Under the pieces are notes generated by a model. The model did no database searches, was not told the origin of the DNA, and saw only the letters and a program-made list of their open reading frames with translations. From NCBI GenBank assembly GCA_019400425.1, contig JAFREE010000009.1, positions 248,001 to 312,000 of the forward strand: a stretch of DNA of 64,000 nt, given 5' to 3'. Positions 23,413 through 34,525 of this stretch are shown piece by piece. Both the position numbers and the translations under genes were made by a program. Each line of letters starts with the position of its first letter. The stretch's first letter is position 1. The stretch comes from Hymenochaete sp. R1. Lineage: Eukaryota; Basidiomycota; Agaricomycetes; Hymenochaetales; Hymenochaetaceae.

Positions 23413-25488
23413 CTAATACCCAAATCCTTCACGAATGACAGTAGACTTCGGCACGCCCAAATGACCCAAGGCACTAAGTACGGACTCTTCAAACACCAAA
23501 GGTCCGCATAAATACGGGAGTCTCTCCTTCACATCTGGAACCAGGCTCTCCATATCCGCGAATCCGTCAGACATCAATCGCTTCTCGTGAATGAATATCT
23601 CAAATTCATCGACAGATTTATCGACCTTATGCAATGAAGATGAATCAGAGGTGAAGATGTGCAGGATCATCTTGGGCCCATTGATCGCACTCGGGAAAGC
23701 TTTCTGTAGCAGAGGCAGAAGAACGTCGGGTTCGCGAGTCGATAGAATAAGAATGATGTCATATAAATCGTTACCGGTTTGCGACGAGCCCATCGCGTCC
23801 AACATACCCAGATACGGTGTTATACCGATACCTCCTGCAATCCAAAGAAGCTTCTGCCTTTCAGTCGCGCTCGTACTTTTTTGAGATTGAGGTAGAGTGA
23901 AGGAGCCTGATATGCCAACGAGTGGAACGGAAAGTTGAAGCGGTCGTGAATCCTCTAAGACATCCGGCATATGCTGCGCCGCGTGTCGGGCAATCGCAAA
24001 CAGCGCCCCTGTAACGATCCCACCGGGCTTCTGGCGCATTGTCAGGCTAAACTGAGTCGCCCCCGGCTTGTCACATTGAGATGCATCTCTGGAACTAGCT
24101 GCGTCGCGGAACGATGTGATAGTCCAAGTGCGAATACGATCATCATTGAGACTCGATTCCGAACCGGGCATGGCCATATGAGAATATCCAACCTTCCCAA
24201 CGAACTGAGAGAAGTCTAGAACTGCTGTTTGACCTGGTATGATATGAATAGGGGAGGAGACTTCGAAGGTGAAGGTCGCAAGGTCATCAGAGAGGAGTTT
24301 GATGATGGCTACCGTTGCAGTGATATCCGAGTTCAAAGTCGTTAAGCCAATCTTTTCTTCTGCCAAATACTTGATCGGTGGGCTATACGGGCTCCGACCT
24401 ACGCTTGAGCCCGGTCGTTGTCGGACAGGCAGAGCATCTCGAATGAAAATGAACCCGTCGACAAAAAGTTTCGAGAGGACGTTCTGGCGAGGCATCAGCT
24501 TTTGAGCCTCTGGTCCGATAAGGTTCTTCGCTTTGCCGGTGAGATATAGTATATCACCTGCTTCGAAATCGAGGAAAGTCATGGATGCAAGAGAAGACGC
24601 TTCGATGTTTCCGAGCGAGGTCATCAATCGATTACCTGAGTAATCTGGAAGGACCAAGGTTCGACCGTCCGATGGCAGCACTCGAACGAACCCCGATCGC
24701 CCACCCCGAGCGTTCGTGCCTACATGGGACGGGTACATTCGTTTAACTTGTTCCTGTGCAACGTAACTAGTACCAAGCCACACTGTGTCGCAGTTGAGGA
24801 TGAAACTAATGATATCTTCTGGCAGGCGATGATTTGGAAGTAAGAAAGGTTCATTATATATTACCTCGGGAGAGGTGGTGGGGTGAGAAATGAGCTCTCG
24901 AATGTTGATGTACTTTGGACAGTTCCTACAAAAGGACAAGGATATTAAAGTCCATCAGCATAATCTGTTCGTAGTTGAGTAAAGGGATGGCTCTCACCCT
25001 ATGGCCTGATTTACTTGCATGTGGATCTGTCTGGTGAGAGCATCGCCTTTTTGTACGTGAGAGATCATCCCAGCAAATTTGTTCCGGCGACGCGTGGCAA
25101 ATTCAATTCCAACACCAGCAGCGAGAAGGCCGCTTGGATTGAGTTCGTTACTGCTCTGTACTCTTTGCCGCTTCTGGAACAAATCCAGATTCTTGAGAAG
25201 TGGATCACCCGGCCACAACTCTAGGTCCATGACAAGAGTCGTTTCGTTTGGGCTCTTGATGAAATGCAGCTTTCCTTCGGACCCAGAGACAAGCGATGTC
25301 CACGGTCGCCCATCGGCATCGAGAGTCGTTAGAGGGACGAAGTGAAGGTTAGAAGAATAGAAAACTTGATGCTGTTCCGGCATGTCGGGCTGGATGATAG
25401 TGTACATCATTTCTGACCAATCACCGAAGCCAAGTCTCCGATGGATGGATTGTTCGCCAGCATGCCACCCATTGATTGCGAGAGGCAT
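23413..25488 (-). CDS. Fused PNPOx-like / ferredoxin-reductase-type flavoprotein
   Basis: Two exons. Exon 1 starts at the ATG at 25488 (MPLAINGWHAGEQSIHRRLG) and ends in QVNQAIG. It joins NCPKYINIRELI across a GT-AG intron at about 24927-24998. The N-terminal half is a pyridoxamine-phosphate-oxidase-like split barrel (VPLTTLDADGRPWTSLVSG; later VLPDYSGNRLMTSLGNIEAS). The C-terminal half is an FR-type FAD/NAD reductase: RTWTITSF for FAD, IAGGIGITPYLGMLDAMG for NAD(P)H, and YLCGP near the end. No [2Fe-2S] ferredoxin domain follows. The stop is at 23413-23415. Roughly 680 aa. Probably a soluble NAD(P)H-dependent oxidoreductase; substrate unknown. Confidence 0.85.
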
Positions 25489-26149
25489 TTCTAATGAAAA
25501 CACAAGTTATGAAGTCTCAAGAAACGCGTGTCGACGGAGTTGCCAGTGAGGGCTTCTTATAGCGTACGTCCCACAAGGCTCGTCATTGGTTTCCCCAACG
25601 CCACCTGGGTAAGAAATCAGTCAGCTCAGTCAGCTTGAAGTCGGCGTGGTACAGATCGTATTCAGCCCATAAGCTGACGATGGATGGCGTTCTTCGGATG
25701 TGGAACTTTGACTCGCGGTAGTTTGGTTGACGAGTTTCAGATGCTGAGTCATTGCTGACAAACCACAGCGGCTCTGCTCTGTCAAGAAATTGAAGAACAC
25801 GCGCGCATGCCTTCCTGGCTCTAGATCTGACTCGGAGTCCAACATACATCACCATGGAATTTCTCTATCGGCTTAAAAATTTCGCACCGAAACACTTGAC
25901 AAACTGCTGGTAGTCTCGTCGTACTCGAAGCAAAACAAAAAGATATGTTCCGGCTCTGTTTACTCTTCAAAGACTGCGATCAGGTTGACAACAAGATCAA
26001 CGCCGAAGCATTTGACGACACCGCATAGACGAGGATGGAACTCTGTGTTCCTGTGATTAGCACAGTGCATAAGGAATGCGGGTTGCCTCAGTAGATACGA
26101 GTTTAATCCCACAGGTATAAATACCGATGCTTTATATCTGCGAGGGGGC
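25489..26149. other. Divergent promoter region
   Basis: Lies between two divergently transcribed genes. A minus-strand frame at 25583-25855 has no recognisable features. A TATA-like element gtataaatac lies at about 26115-26124, some 25-35 bp upstream of the ATG of the next gene. It may place that gene's transcription start very close to the start codon. Confidence 0.45.
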
Positions 26150-27308
26150 ATGATATTCTTTCTACTGCATCTCTGCCTCCTCTACCACGTCAGCCCTACT
26201 TCTTCCTCACCTCGAAATGTGACCATAGATGATCAGCACGGCGACGAGATTAGTGGAATGCTACCTAGGTTCTTGGGAGAAGGTTGGATAGAAGGGCCTG
26301 GGACTCCCGGGGCGGCCAAACCTGACCCCTCGCAAGCGTTTGACGGAACATGGCATGATGCGACCTTTCATCCAGGAGACTCTCGGCCGAAATCCATAGA
26401 AGTGCAATTTGTGGGTACGTTGTTTCTCCCCGGACCTATATCGACTGAGCTCATTGTGATTCTAGGAACTGCAGTGTATGCATATCTCATTCTCGCCAAC
26501 AACTTGCCATTTATCACTACCCTCACGAACCTCAGTTTCGCAATCGACAGTGACGATGATACAACCTACACGCACAATCCCGACACTTCAACGGGTGATT
26601 ACCAGTATAATGTGCTCGCGTTCTCTCAGGGGAATCTTGTCAATACAGCCCATAGCCTGGTTATCCAGACAACAACAGAGAACGCATCTCTGGTCTTATT
26701 TGATTATGTCACATACACGCGAGTATCTACTTGATTCAATGATATGAGGCTGAATGATATGAGGCTGACTGACATCACCAACCAGCGCAGATAATGATAC
26801 GGTCGTCAGTGCTTCAAGCTCGGATGCTGCAGCGCCGGCTCTGATCACTGTTGTGTCGACGTCAACAAGTACCCCCGACTCAAGCAAGCGAACGGGCCAC
26901 ACTGGCCTGGTCGTTGGCACGGCTTTTGCTGGCGCAGGGGGCGCAGTTCTCATCTTGTCCGTCATCTTTGTCATCATCCACGTACGGAGACGATCAAGAA
27001 CCCAGCACATGGTTATCGACCCACTGACATTAAAAACTGATGGACCGTCGGAGGTCGAGTCGCGTTTACCGCCAGTTTATCGTCCACCTTCTGGCCAGCA
27101 TGGTCTCACATCATATTCAGCTATCCCAGGCGACCTGGGTCAATCGGCGACAAACGTTGCATACTTCGCAAACGATTCAATGACAAAATCACGAGAGCGT
27201 TCCTCGACTGGGGATGTGCTGCATTCGCCGGCTGACAAAGATCGAAGGCCAGAAGCATCAGATCCATACACTCGCACCATCCCAATAAGAAGACCGTTCG
27301 TTGAGTAA
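26150..27308 (+). CDS. TM-A: single-pass membrane protein with GTWHD ectodomain and PPxY tail
   Basis: Three exons, 26150-26414, 26466-26718 and 26786-27308, give an exact 346-residue frame. A signal peptide (residues 1-20) is followed by an extracellular beta-rich domain opening RNVTIDDQHGDEISG and containing DGTWHDATF and AVYAYLILANN, ending SLVLFDYVTYT. A Ser/Thr stalk leads to one helix at about 214-239 (LVVGTAFAGAGGAVLILSV), then a basic cytosolic tail. The tail has PPVY at 268-271 and EASDPY at 329-334. Intron 2 (26719-26785) must use a GC donor to keep frame. Ectodomain families of this type are frequent in Agaricomycetes but have no assigned function. Topology is type I by signal and basic-tail rules. 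Confidence 0.82.
26719..26785 (+). other. GC-AG intron in TM-A
   Basis: The boundary reads TACAC|GCGAGT at the donor and accag at the acceptor. Only this pair joins VTYT to ADNDTVV in frame and gives a total exon length divisible by three. TM-D and TM-E have GTACGT at the same place. The intron also contains a 16-base unit (aatgatatgaggctga) repeated twice in tandem near 26738-26769. Confidence 0.65.
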
Positions 27309-27660
27309 ACAGAAGTCTGAAGCAATGGTCTGCGTTTAGGAAGCAAGATTGGAGGCAGAGAGCATGGGCGAACAGATGTTCGCCGTAGCGCAGATCGTAA
27401 TCTTTCATCGTTAGCTGCAGACAATTCATTTTGTGCTGTCAGTAGTGTTGTCAAAACTAAATAATGTTTCGCAGAGCCCCCCACTTGCTGTCTTTTTACA
27501 CCCTTATTTTTACTTTAAAATTATACCATCGAGGCCCTTGACAGCTCCCTCAACGTTACCTATCGTGGGATTACACTGCACAGTTATCATCAACTTGAAG
27601 AGAGCGATAACGAGTCGCAGTCTTCGACGTCGCGCATTATCGAATCAACATCACTGCTCC

Positions 27661-28100
27661 ACTATGGAAACTGACAGGTTTGTTCTATCTGATTTCATGA
27701 ACACATCATTGGGAGTGTTGACGTGGCTACGACTGGGCGCTGATGAAAAGATGCTTGTGCAGTGCTACGAGGGCACGAGACGTAAAGTTCCAGACGCTGT
27801 TACGTCGCAAATTACGATGGTTGCCAGCGTGGGCTCTCACCAGGTCTTCGCAACCGTATTAAACCAAGGACTATACTCGGGAATGGATCTTGTTTTAACC
27901 CCTCATCGACGTAGGCGCAACTCCCCAGAATGTCGTCATAAATGATGGCAGTGTCGATGTCTTCCGTGAACAAAAGCGGCTCCTTACCGTGGTCTCGGAG
28001 GCAAGAGCTATTATGACTCAGTTTACTGGTGAGTCGATCACTCATCTGATACTCATGAAAAAGTATTCTAGTGGAGACTGTTAAGAATCGCAATCCTCAA
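27661..28100 (+). pseudogene. TM-B: decayed relic of the TM family
   Basis: The stretch 27661-27790 is closely similar to 34380-34510, the sequence just upstream of TM-D (shared caggtttgttctatctgatt). Downstream at about 27915 the bases read as a broken PQNVVINDGS, matching PQNVTIDDEKG of TM-D. At about 27998 they read as ARAIMTQFTGE, matching ARTIVIQFTGK. The GTWHD part between them is deleted and frames differ. A weak match to a TM helix and basic tail may lie at 28256-28400. The order upstream flank, ectodomain start, QFTG and intron is retained, so this is a relic of a TM-D-like gene. Confidence 0.65.
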
Positions 28101-30037
28101 AACAGCTGCTTCGAGAAACGTCTCGTCTAATACTACATGTACGTGAGGTCTTTTATGCTGTCGGCTATAGCTAAGACCCAAAGAACTGCGGTTAAAGTTG
28201 CATATCAGACGGTGATACTGCACTAGCGATCGCTTCTTCTAACACAACTCCTATATTGGTTGGCGTCTTCGGCAGTATAGCGGTAATTTACCTTAAATTT
28301 ATGCCTTTTTTTTTCAAAAAGCATACGTTTGAGAAGGTGCGCAGCATGCCAGTGAACGACCCATTAAGCATGGTGTGGAATCCGAGTATCCGTCTGACTT
28401 TCAAGTTTTTATCCAATTCAGTCACTCTCGCTGCCACGGAACGCTACAGCGACACCGCTTTAAGATGTAGACGCGCAAATTCAGCCGGGAGACCACGTTC
28501 AACATGCTAAACATTTCGCGATACATAGAGACTATGCGGGGAAAGTTAGGAGACGAGGAGGACCCGGATCTTGGGACCGAAACATCTGATTCATACTTAT
28601 ATGCCAGTGGTTCTTACTCAGATCGGGATTGCTTATTACCAGTATGAATTTTGTCGTCTTAATCGTGCAATGCATTATGATAGCGATTTTACAAATGATG
28701 TTTCTTCTTCCTGATATTTTGGATGATAGTATTCTCAATTAAAATCGTATCTTGCAGTTATTCGTTGTACAACTTGGGTACAGGACTCACAATTTTTTTC
28801 TCAGGATGAACAACTACTCCGTCACACTAAGAATTAGAAAGAAAGGCTAACTGGGTGACAAAGAGACTGTCCAAAGCGTTTCATGGTCAAGATTGTACAA
28901 CTTGCTTGCCTCTGCCCAAGTTTCTGGCTCTTGGTTTTCCGCGGTTGAGCTCGACCAAAAAGGAAATTTATGCGTGGCGCGTCAAGACTTCGCGTGTGTG
29001 GACTTCATCCGCGCATCGTCTTTCTTTCGACGAGTACCTCGAGTACCTATGCCTCCTTCCTTGTTAGATAAAGCACAGAACACGATGCTTGACGATGCGC
29101 GACCCAGTGACCACATCATCTTCCATCATTCCGACTTACTTCAGCATTCCATCGACTTCCAGATCCTGGTTTTGACTTCCGGCACTTTCGAACGAGCTGT
29201 TGTGGAAGCTCTTGCAACCTTCAAGTTGGACATGTGTCAAACTTAATGAGTAGAAAGGAGCTTTCTGGACAGATTTAATACCGGATAATTATGTTGGAGC
29301 ATTGAAAGTGGCGAATGGCATTCCCAGCTTCGCCACGGCAGCTTGAACTTGAAAGTAAGTCAGTGTTACCAAGAACTCTTAACGTGCTTATCATGCTTAC
29401 TGTTCGGCATGAATTTCTCGGATAAAAGTGCTTGAATTGCCATATGCTGCGAGCAATAGTTCTACAGCGACGGATATCCTCATTCCCGATATACTTTCAC
29501 CATCTATCTCATGTGCACTACGCTAATACCGTTTTGTGAACCTTCCTTTCAAATGGAACGCCCTTAAGTACGTCGATTCCTCATGGAGTCTGGAAATGAC
29601 TAGGACTGTATTTGTCGTGGGATATTGACCACACGCACATGGCACTTGTCTTGACGAAGAGGGTCATTCAAGTGCAATTATTCTATTGTTACAGTACTCT
29701 TTAATCGCGATTGATGGTCTGGTCGGAAGTTCAGCGGCTGCCTTCAAGTTACGAGAAGCCTGCCCTTGATTTGTGTCAAGCACCTTCGTCCTCAGTATTT
29801 CAAATTGCACTTAAGAGGTAGGATGAATAACATTTTATGACATGTTTCTATGTTAAGTCCCCTAACAATTCTAGTTATCGCGAGTACCCGGGCCCATTTC
29901 ATCGCAGTCGGTGATATCGTAACGTCAATTATGGCTATATAGGAGGTGGACTCGAACCCCGTAAAGTGTTCTCTATCGAGCTTAACCCTCTATTCCTTGC
30001 GATTGGAACTTCATACGGCTGCGAGCTCGTTCGCGCC
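28101..30037. other. Gene-poor stretch with a protein-like fragment
   Basis: No complete gene. A plus-strand frame at about 28893-29246 lacks an ATG at its start but is protein-like (for example PPSLLDKAQNTMLDDARPSD and FERAVVEALATFKLD). It may be a last exon or remnant of an unrecognised gene. The region 28256-28510 may be a further remnant of the TM family tail. The rest is AT-rich with nothing recognised. Confidence 0.35.
29936..29942 (+). promoter_or_regulatory. TATA box candidate for P450-1
   Basis: The tatatag at this place, in a GC-richer context, lies about 100 bp upstream of the first in-frame ATG (30038) of P450-1. The spacing fits a TATA-driven fungal promoter with a short 5' UTR. 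Confidence 0.4.
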
Positions 30038-32307
30038 ATGCTCAATTTTCTTCCCAGTTCTTGGGATTCCAAGACTATTGCGATATGCTTAGTCCTTGCG
30101 TTCCCATTCCTCTTTGCTATTCTGCCATCAGACTTCTTTCGCTACCCTCAGAAGTCTTCCCTCCCTCCTGGTCCACGCGCTGACCCCATTATTGGGCACG
30201 CTCGAATAATGTTATCTGAATTCCAGTATAAAGTATTCTCTGCGTGGGCAAAGAAATGGGGTATGCAATTTTCTCTATCCTTCCTTTGTTAATAAACATG
30301 CCTGGCTAATCTGTCTCTTCATTCAACAAGGCGACGTTATCTACGTGTCTTTCTTTGGTCGGTCGACCGTCATCTTGAACTCGTTCGAAGTTGCAAGAGA
30401 ATTGTTGGACAAACGAGGTGCAACATACTCCAGCAGACCCCGCGCGGTATTATGGAGTGAAATGTGAGTACTCTCAAACTTTATATGAAGGTTCTATTTT
30501 ATTTTATTTTTTGGATAGGATGGGATGGGGCGAAATGGCTTCCCTTTTGCACTACGGCGAGAAATGGCGCAAACATCGCAAAATGCTCCAGCTCACACTG
30601 AGCGCGAAAGCCGCTCCCGCGTTCTATGAACTCCAGAACAAGCAAGTGATTTTCTTCCTCAAGGACCTCGTCAAGCACCCAGAAGAAATGGAACATCATC
30701 TTAAAAGGTAGTGGGAACTTCTTTTTTTCTCAGGTTTTAGACTAGCATAATCGATTCTCACGTTTCGACTCACAGGATGGTTGCTACTACGCTAGTCAAA
30801 ATGACTTATGGTTTAGACATCGTATCAGAGACCGACGAATATATACCTTTGGCAGCCGAGGCTACAGATCGGACTGTGTTTGAGGGCCCGCCTGGTGGAT
30901 GCCTAGTCGATTTTGTTCCTTACTGTGCGTCTACCTGATTGCGTCCAAAGAGTGTTGTTGAATAATTCCAACAGTACGCTTCCTACCCTCATGGTTCCCT
31001 GGTGCCGCTTTTATCGGCCGTGCCAAGATCACGAGAAAGGTCGTTGAGCGCATGCGTGAGCTGCCGTTTGAACAAGCAAAGAATATGAGGGCGAGTTGAA
31101 TTCTATTCCCTCTACAAAAGGAAAAGGATGAAGCTCATGATTTGAGTAGAAACGAGGCGTCAAGAATCATTCTATCGTGGGTAACCTCTTAGAAAGTTAC
31201 GAAGCCACTGGGAAAGTGGACCTAGATCATGAGCGTGATATTAAGAATGTCGGCGCAATGATCTATGGCGGTACGCTCTCCACTTTACCATCTATCAAAA
31301 TATTTGATTAAGATTCGGTCAAAGCTGGTGAAGATACAGTGAGTTTCACATTTTGGGAGCACTGCATTCCATCGTTAATGCTCTTCATGTCATCAGACCA
31401 TCACTGTTATCTCGACATTTTTACTTTTGATGACATGCTACCCCGAAGTTGCGAGAAAGGCGCAGGTCGAGCTTGATTCGGTGCTGGGTCAGCAGAGGCT
31501 GCCTACGTTGGAGGACCGGGGCCGTCTTCCGTATATTGAATGTGTTGTCAAAGAGATTCTTCGGTAATATGTTTGACTTTCCCGAGCTTCTTTAGGATAT
31601 TGACCATACCGTAAATAGGTTCAACCCTCCAGTTCCTTTAGGTATGTCGAGGGTTTGTGTTCGTTTGAAAATTACTTAGCGTGCATTTCTAGGCTTGCTG
31701 CATGTTACTACTGATGAGGACACATATAATAACATGCGCATCCCGCGAGGCTCCTCGGTCATAGCAAATATCTGGTCAGTAAAGCTGACCTTACTTTGAT
31801 ATACTGACCGACGTACTTCAAATTATACAATACAAGGCATATATCACGAGACCCGAACTATTTCAGCGACGCAGATGCATTCAATCCGGATCGTTTCTTC
31901 GAGCAGGTCGTCAGCAAGAATGAGAATATGCAAGGTCTGAATGTTTTCAGTCCCAACGATCCTAGCTCGTTTGTATTCGGCTTTGGGCGAAGGTGAAACT
32001 CTTATGATTCTGGTATCATATGTTCTAAATCATTGCTTCGGTAGGATCTGCACGGGAAGGCATTTCGCCGATGCCAATATATGGCTAGTAGTATCAAACG
32101 TTTTGGCGACCATGGTTATAGATCCTGCACGCAACGTAGCCGGCGAATTTGAGAAGCCTGCGCTGGCTTTCAGGGATGGATCAACTAGGTGCGTTTTCTC
32201 ATATTTCTATTAACAAATACTAAACCATATGCAGTAAACCGCTTCCCTTCAAGTGTTCAATTCGACCTCGAAATGAGAAATGTGCTGCTTTGATCATCAA
32301 CTATTAA
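30038..32307 (+). CDS. P450-1: cytochrome P450 monooxygenase
   Basis: The first in-frame ATG is at 30038 and precedes a membrane anchor (TIAICLVLAFPFLFAIL). Next come the proline hinge LPPGPRADPIIGHARIM and the C-helix WRKHRKM. The I-helix AGEDT is split by an intron. The ExxR motif is KEILR (about 31550-31565), followed by FNPPVPLGLLHVTTDEDTY and HISRDPNYFSDADAFNPDRF. The heme loop FGFGRR/ICTGR is split by an intron at 31993-32044. The TAA ends at 32307. About a dozen short introns, one of which must be GC-AG (31091-31149). The hinge and heme signatures resemble the O-methylsterigmatocystin-oxidoreductase-like group common in Agaricomycetes. ER-anchored, substrate unknown. Looks intact if the GC donor is used. 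Confidence 0.85.
31091..31149 (+). other. GC-AG intron in P450-1
   Basis: P450-4 has AGG|GTATGT here and rejoins at AAGAAAGGTATT (KKGI). In P450-1 the matching site reads AGG|GCGAGT, and the acceptor gagtag precedes AAACGAGGCGTC (KRGV). Using the GC donor keeps phase and gives NMR/KRGVKNHSIVGNLLE. The nearest GT donor shifts the frame into a stop. Confidence 0.6.
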
Positions 32308-32927
32308 GAATCCTGCAGTAGATAGAAATTGTCTGGGAATTAATGAGCACTAACTTGGAGAAACCCTTGTCTGCGTTGCTCTGCGAAACAATTTTTTTGT
32401 TGTACCCTGTGCCTGTGTTTATTGATTGCAATACTAGTATTGTGCTGTAGAACTGGGAAAGGATGTAGTGGTCCGCGTAGCTTAGATAAGCCATGTACAC
32501 TGTCCACGGGCGTTTCCGGTATCGCTGTCGGTCTCCTCTTTTTCGGTTCACGTTATCTTACCGTCATCGTCATGTACGTTTGAAAATACTTCGAATCCAA
32601 GTATAGATTTAACAAAAGTGCGTGAGATCAAGACCAATCAGTAGAACAAGTTATCTAACAGCTCTCTGGCAGACTCGTTTTATCCACGGAAAGCAAAGCG
32701 GAAATGTTTCAGTCTAGTTTCTACCTAAAGGACCTGTGTTCAATGTAACGACTTGATCTGCAAATCGTCGATATTGAGGCCTCTCACAGTGCCTCTGGGG
32801 ACAAACGTGGAGCGTTCATGTTTTGTTGTAGTAGTACAATCCAAAGGAAGGAACATTTGTTCCCTTGACTTGGATAAGCGCCGATACACGGGGGTATAAC
32901 GATCAGTAAGTTTGATTACTCGGCAAC
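32308..32927. other. Intergenic
   Basis: No gene. The sequence gggggtataacg at about 32890-32900, some 30 bp before the start of the TM-C pseudogene, corresponds to the TATA-like element of TM-A. Confidence 0.4.
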
Positions 32928-33947
32928 ATGATTTTCTTCCTTGCGCTTCTCTGACTCGTCTATCTTGCAGCCCCGCTCTTTTCTCAAGTTAAAATGCTAC
33001 CATGGATGACCAGAAAGGGGACGAGCTCAGTAGCTTGCGACGAAGCGACGCAACGCCTTCGAAAAATTGCTGGATACCTGGTTGTGGGTCAGTCCGACTC
33101 AGTCGAACTCGAAGCGTCGAAAGGTTTTCATGGAACAAGGCATGGTGCGAAGTTCACCTAGAGAAATCTGAATTGAAAGCTATAGAGGCTCAATTTATCG
33201 GTACGTTATTGCTTTTTGTGACGTATTTGGACGTTGTCCATCGTTACTCTAGGAACCGCGATCCATACTGATTTCATTCTTGCCAATCCATCCACGAACC
33301 TCAGTTTTGCATTCGACGTCCACAAAAGATTCACCTTTACTCATGTTTCTGATACGCGATAGCTCAGCAGTCTACTTTCAATACAATACGCCTCCGTTCT
33401 CCATGGCGAACTTTGTCGATACAGGACGTCGCACGGTTTATTTAAAGACCAAGACCAAGAGAAAACGCGCCTCTGAGATTATTTGATTTTATCACATACA
33501 CGCGAGTATCCACCTTTCGCGTTTTGATCTATGGCAGACTGACATCACCGACTAGCACAGATAATGATATGAGGGCCAGTGCTTCAAGTTCAGATGCTAC
33601 CGCACCGGCTCCGATCGCTGTTGTCGTCAAGAAGTACCCCCGACTCAAGCAAGCAAATATCTGGCACTGACTTAATCGGTAGCACAGCTTTCATCTTGTC
33701 TTCCATCCTTGTCATTGTCTACGTATGGAGACGATCAAAAAACCGGCATATAGCTATCGAACCGACGGGTTCGCATCTGCAACCCATGTATCGCCCTTCT
33801 CCCAGGCCACAACATACCCAACTGGCCCAAGCGTGTCCAAGTCGATCAACGGCAACCGTTGCCTATATCGTGGGTGATCCAGTGCCAAAACCAGAAATTC
33901 GCTCTTCGAACGCAGATGCACTGCGCTTCCAATCTGTCAATACTTGA
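32928..33947 (+). pseudogene. TM-C: pseudogene closest to TM-A
   Basis: The ATG at 32928 starts MIFFLALL, matching MIFFLLHL of TM-A, but codon 9 is TGA (32952-32954) where TM-A has TGC. NATMDDQKGDELS follows, then several frame changes through the GTWHD region, so that GTRHGAKFT and AQFIG lie in different frames. Exon 2 is shortened and shifted. The helix exon persists as ILSSILVIVYVWRRSKNR, and the tail has QPMY where TM-A has PPVY. The final EASDPY part is missing. It keeps the same GC donor as TM-A (ACAC|GCGAGT at about 33504), so both descend from one copy that already had it. Confidence 0.8.
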
Positions 33948-34525
33948 AGGCCTGGAACGCCTGCTTATTTAACTGCACCATACTGGCGAGGATATTGCCT
34001 GCTGAAGAAGCGACAGCCCGAACCTGAAACAAAGCTCTGCGTTTACAAAGCCGTTGCAAAGCGAAACAGCCTGAGACGGTTGGGTGAATGGCCCAGCGTT
34101 TGTTTGCCTTGGTGCAGCTGATATACCAAAATCGTTGGGCACAGTCGTTTTATATTGTGCCACCAGAGCTCATGTCAGAATTGGATGCCGGCCAACAAGA
34201 TCTTCTCGACAACGCCGTTCTCTTTCCATGCCATCCTCGATCTTACCATCGACATTTTGACATTCTTCCTATTACCACCATTCCTGATTCGTTCCGGGTA
34301 ACACCACAGGGTCATTATGATTATCAAGAGTGAAATCGAAATGCAGACTCGATATCAGATTCTCAGCGTCATTGCGCTGTTATAGAGACCAACAGGTTTG
34401 TTCTATCTGATTTGATGGCGATTTTGTTGAATGTGCTGGCATACCGATGGCCAGGTGTTGATGAAAAGGCGCGCTCGTGCGATAGATAAAGCGATGTGTT
34501 GCTATTGAGTGGCATTCTCTGCGCG
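33948..34525. other. Spacer between TM-C and TM-D, duplicated upstream flank
   Basis: Part of this stretch (about 34380-34500) matches 27661-27790 upstream of the TM-B relic, and about 34040-34080 resembles sequence just 3' of TM-A. This marks the TM-C/TM-D pair as a copy of the TM-A/TM-B pair. No gene of its own is seen. Confidence 0.5.

Noticed and set aside
29944..29962. T-arm-like sequence of a minus-strand tRNA (ggactcgaacccc)
   Set aside because: The stem does not pair well and no anticodon or acceptor arm can be drawn upstream. It lies in the leader of P450-1.
29966..30037. Upstream extension of P450-1 before 30038
   Set aside because: The frame is open but begins without an ATG. The first ATG at 30038 directly precedes a normal membrane anchor.
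31080..31160. P450-1 as a frameshifted pseudogene
   Set aside because: The apparent frame break disappears if a GC donor is used at the same position as the GT donor of P450-4. The rest of the gene has all P450 motifs in frame.
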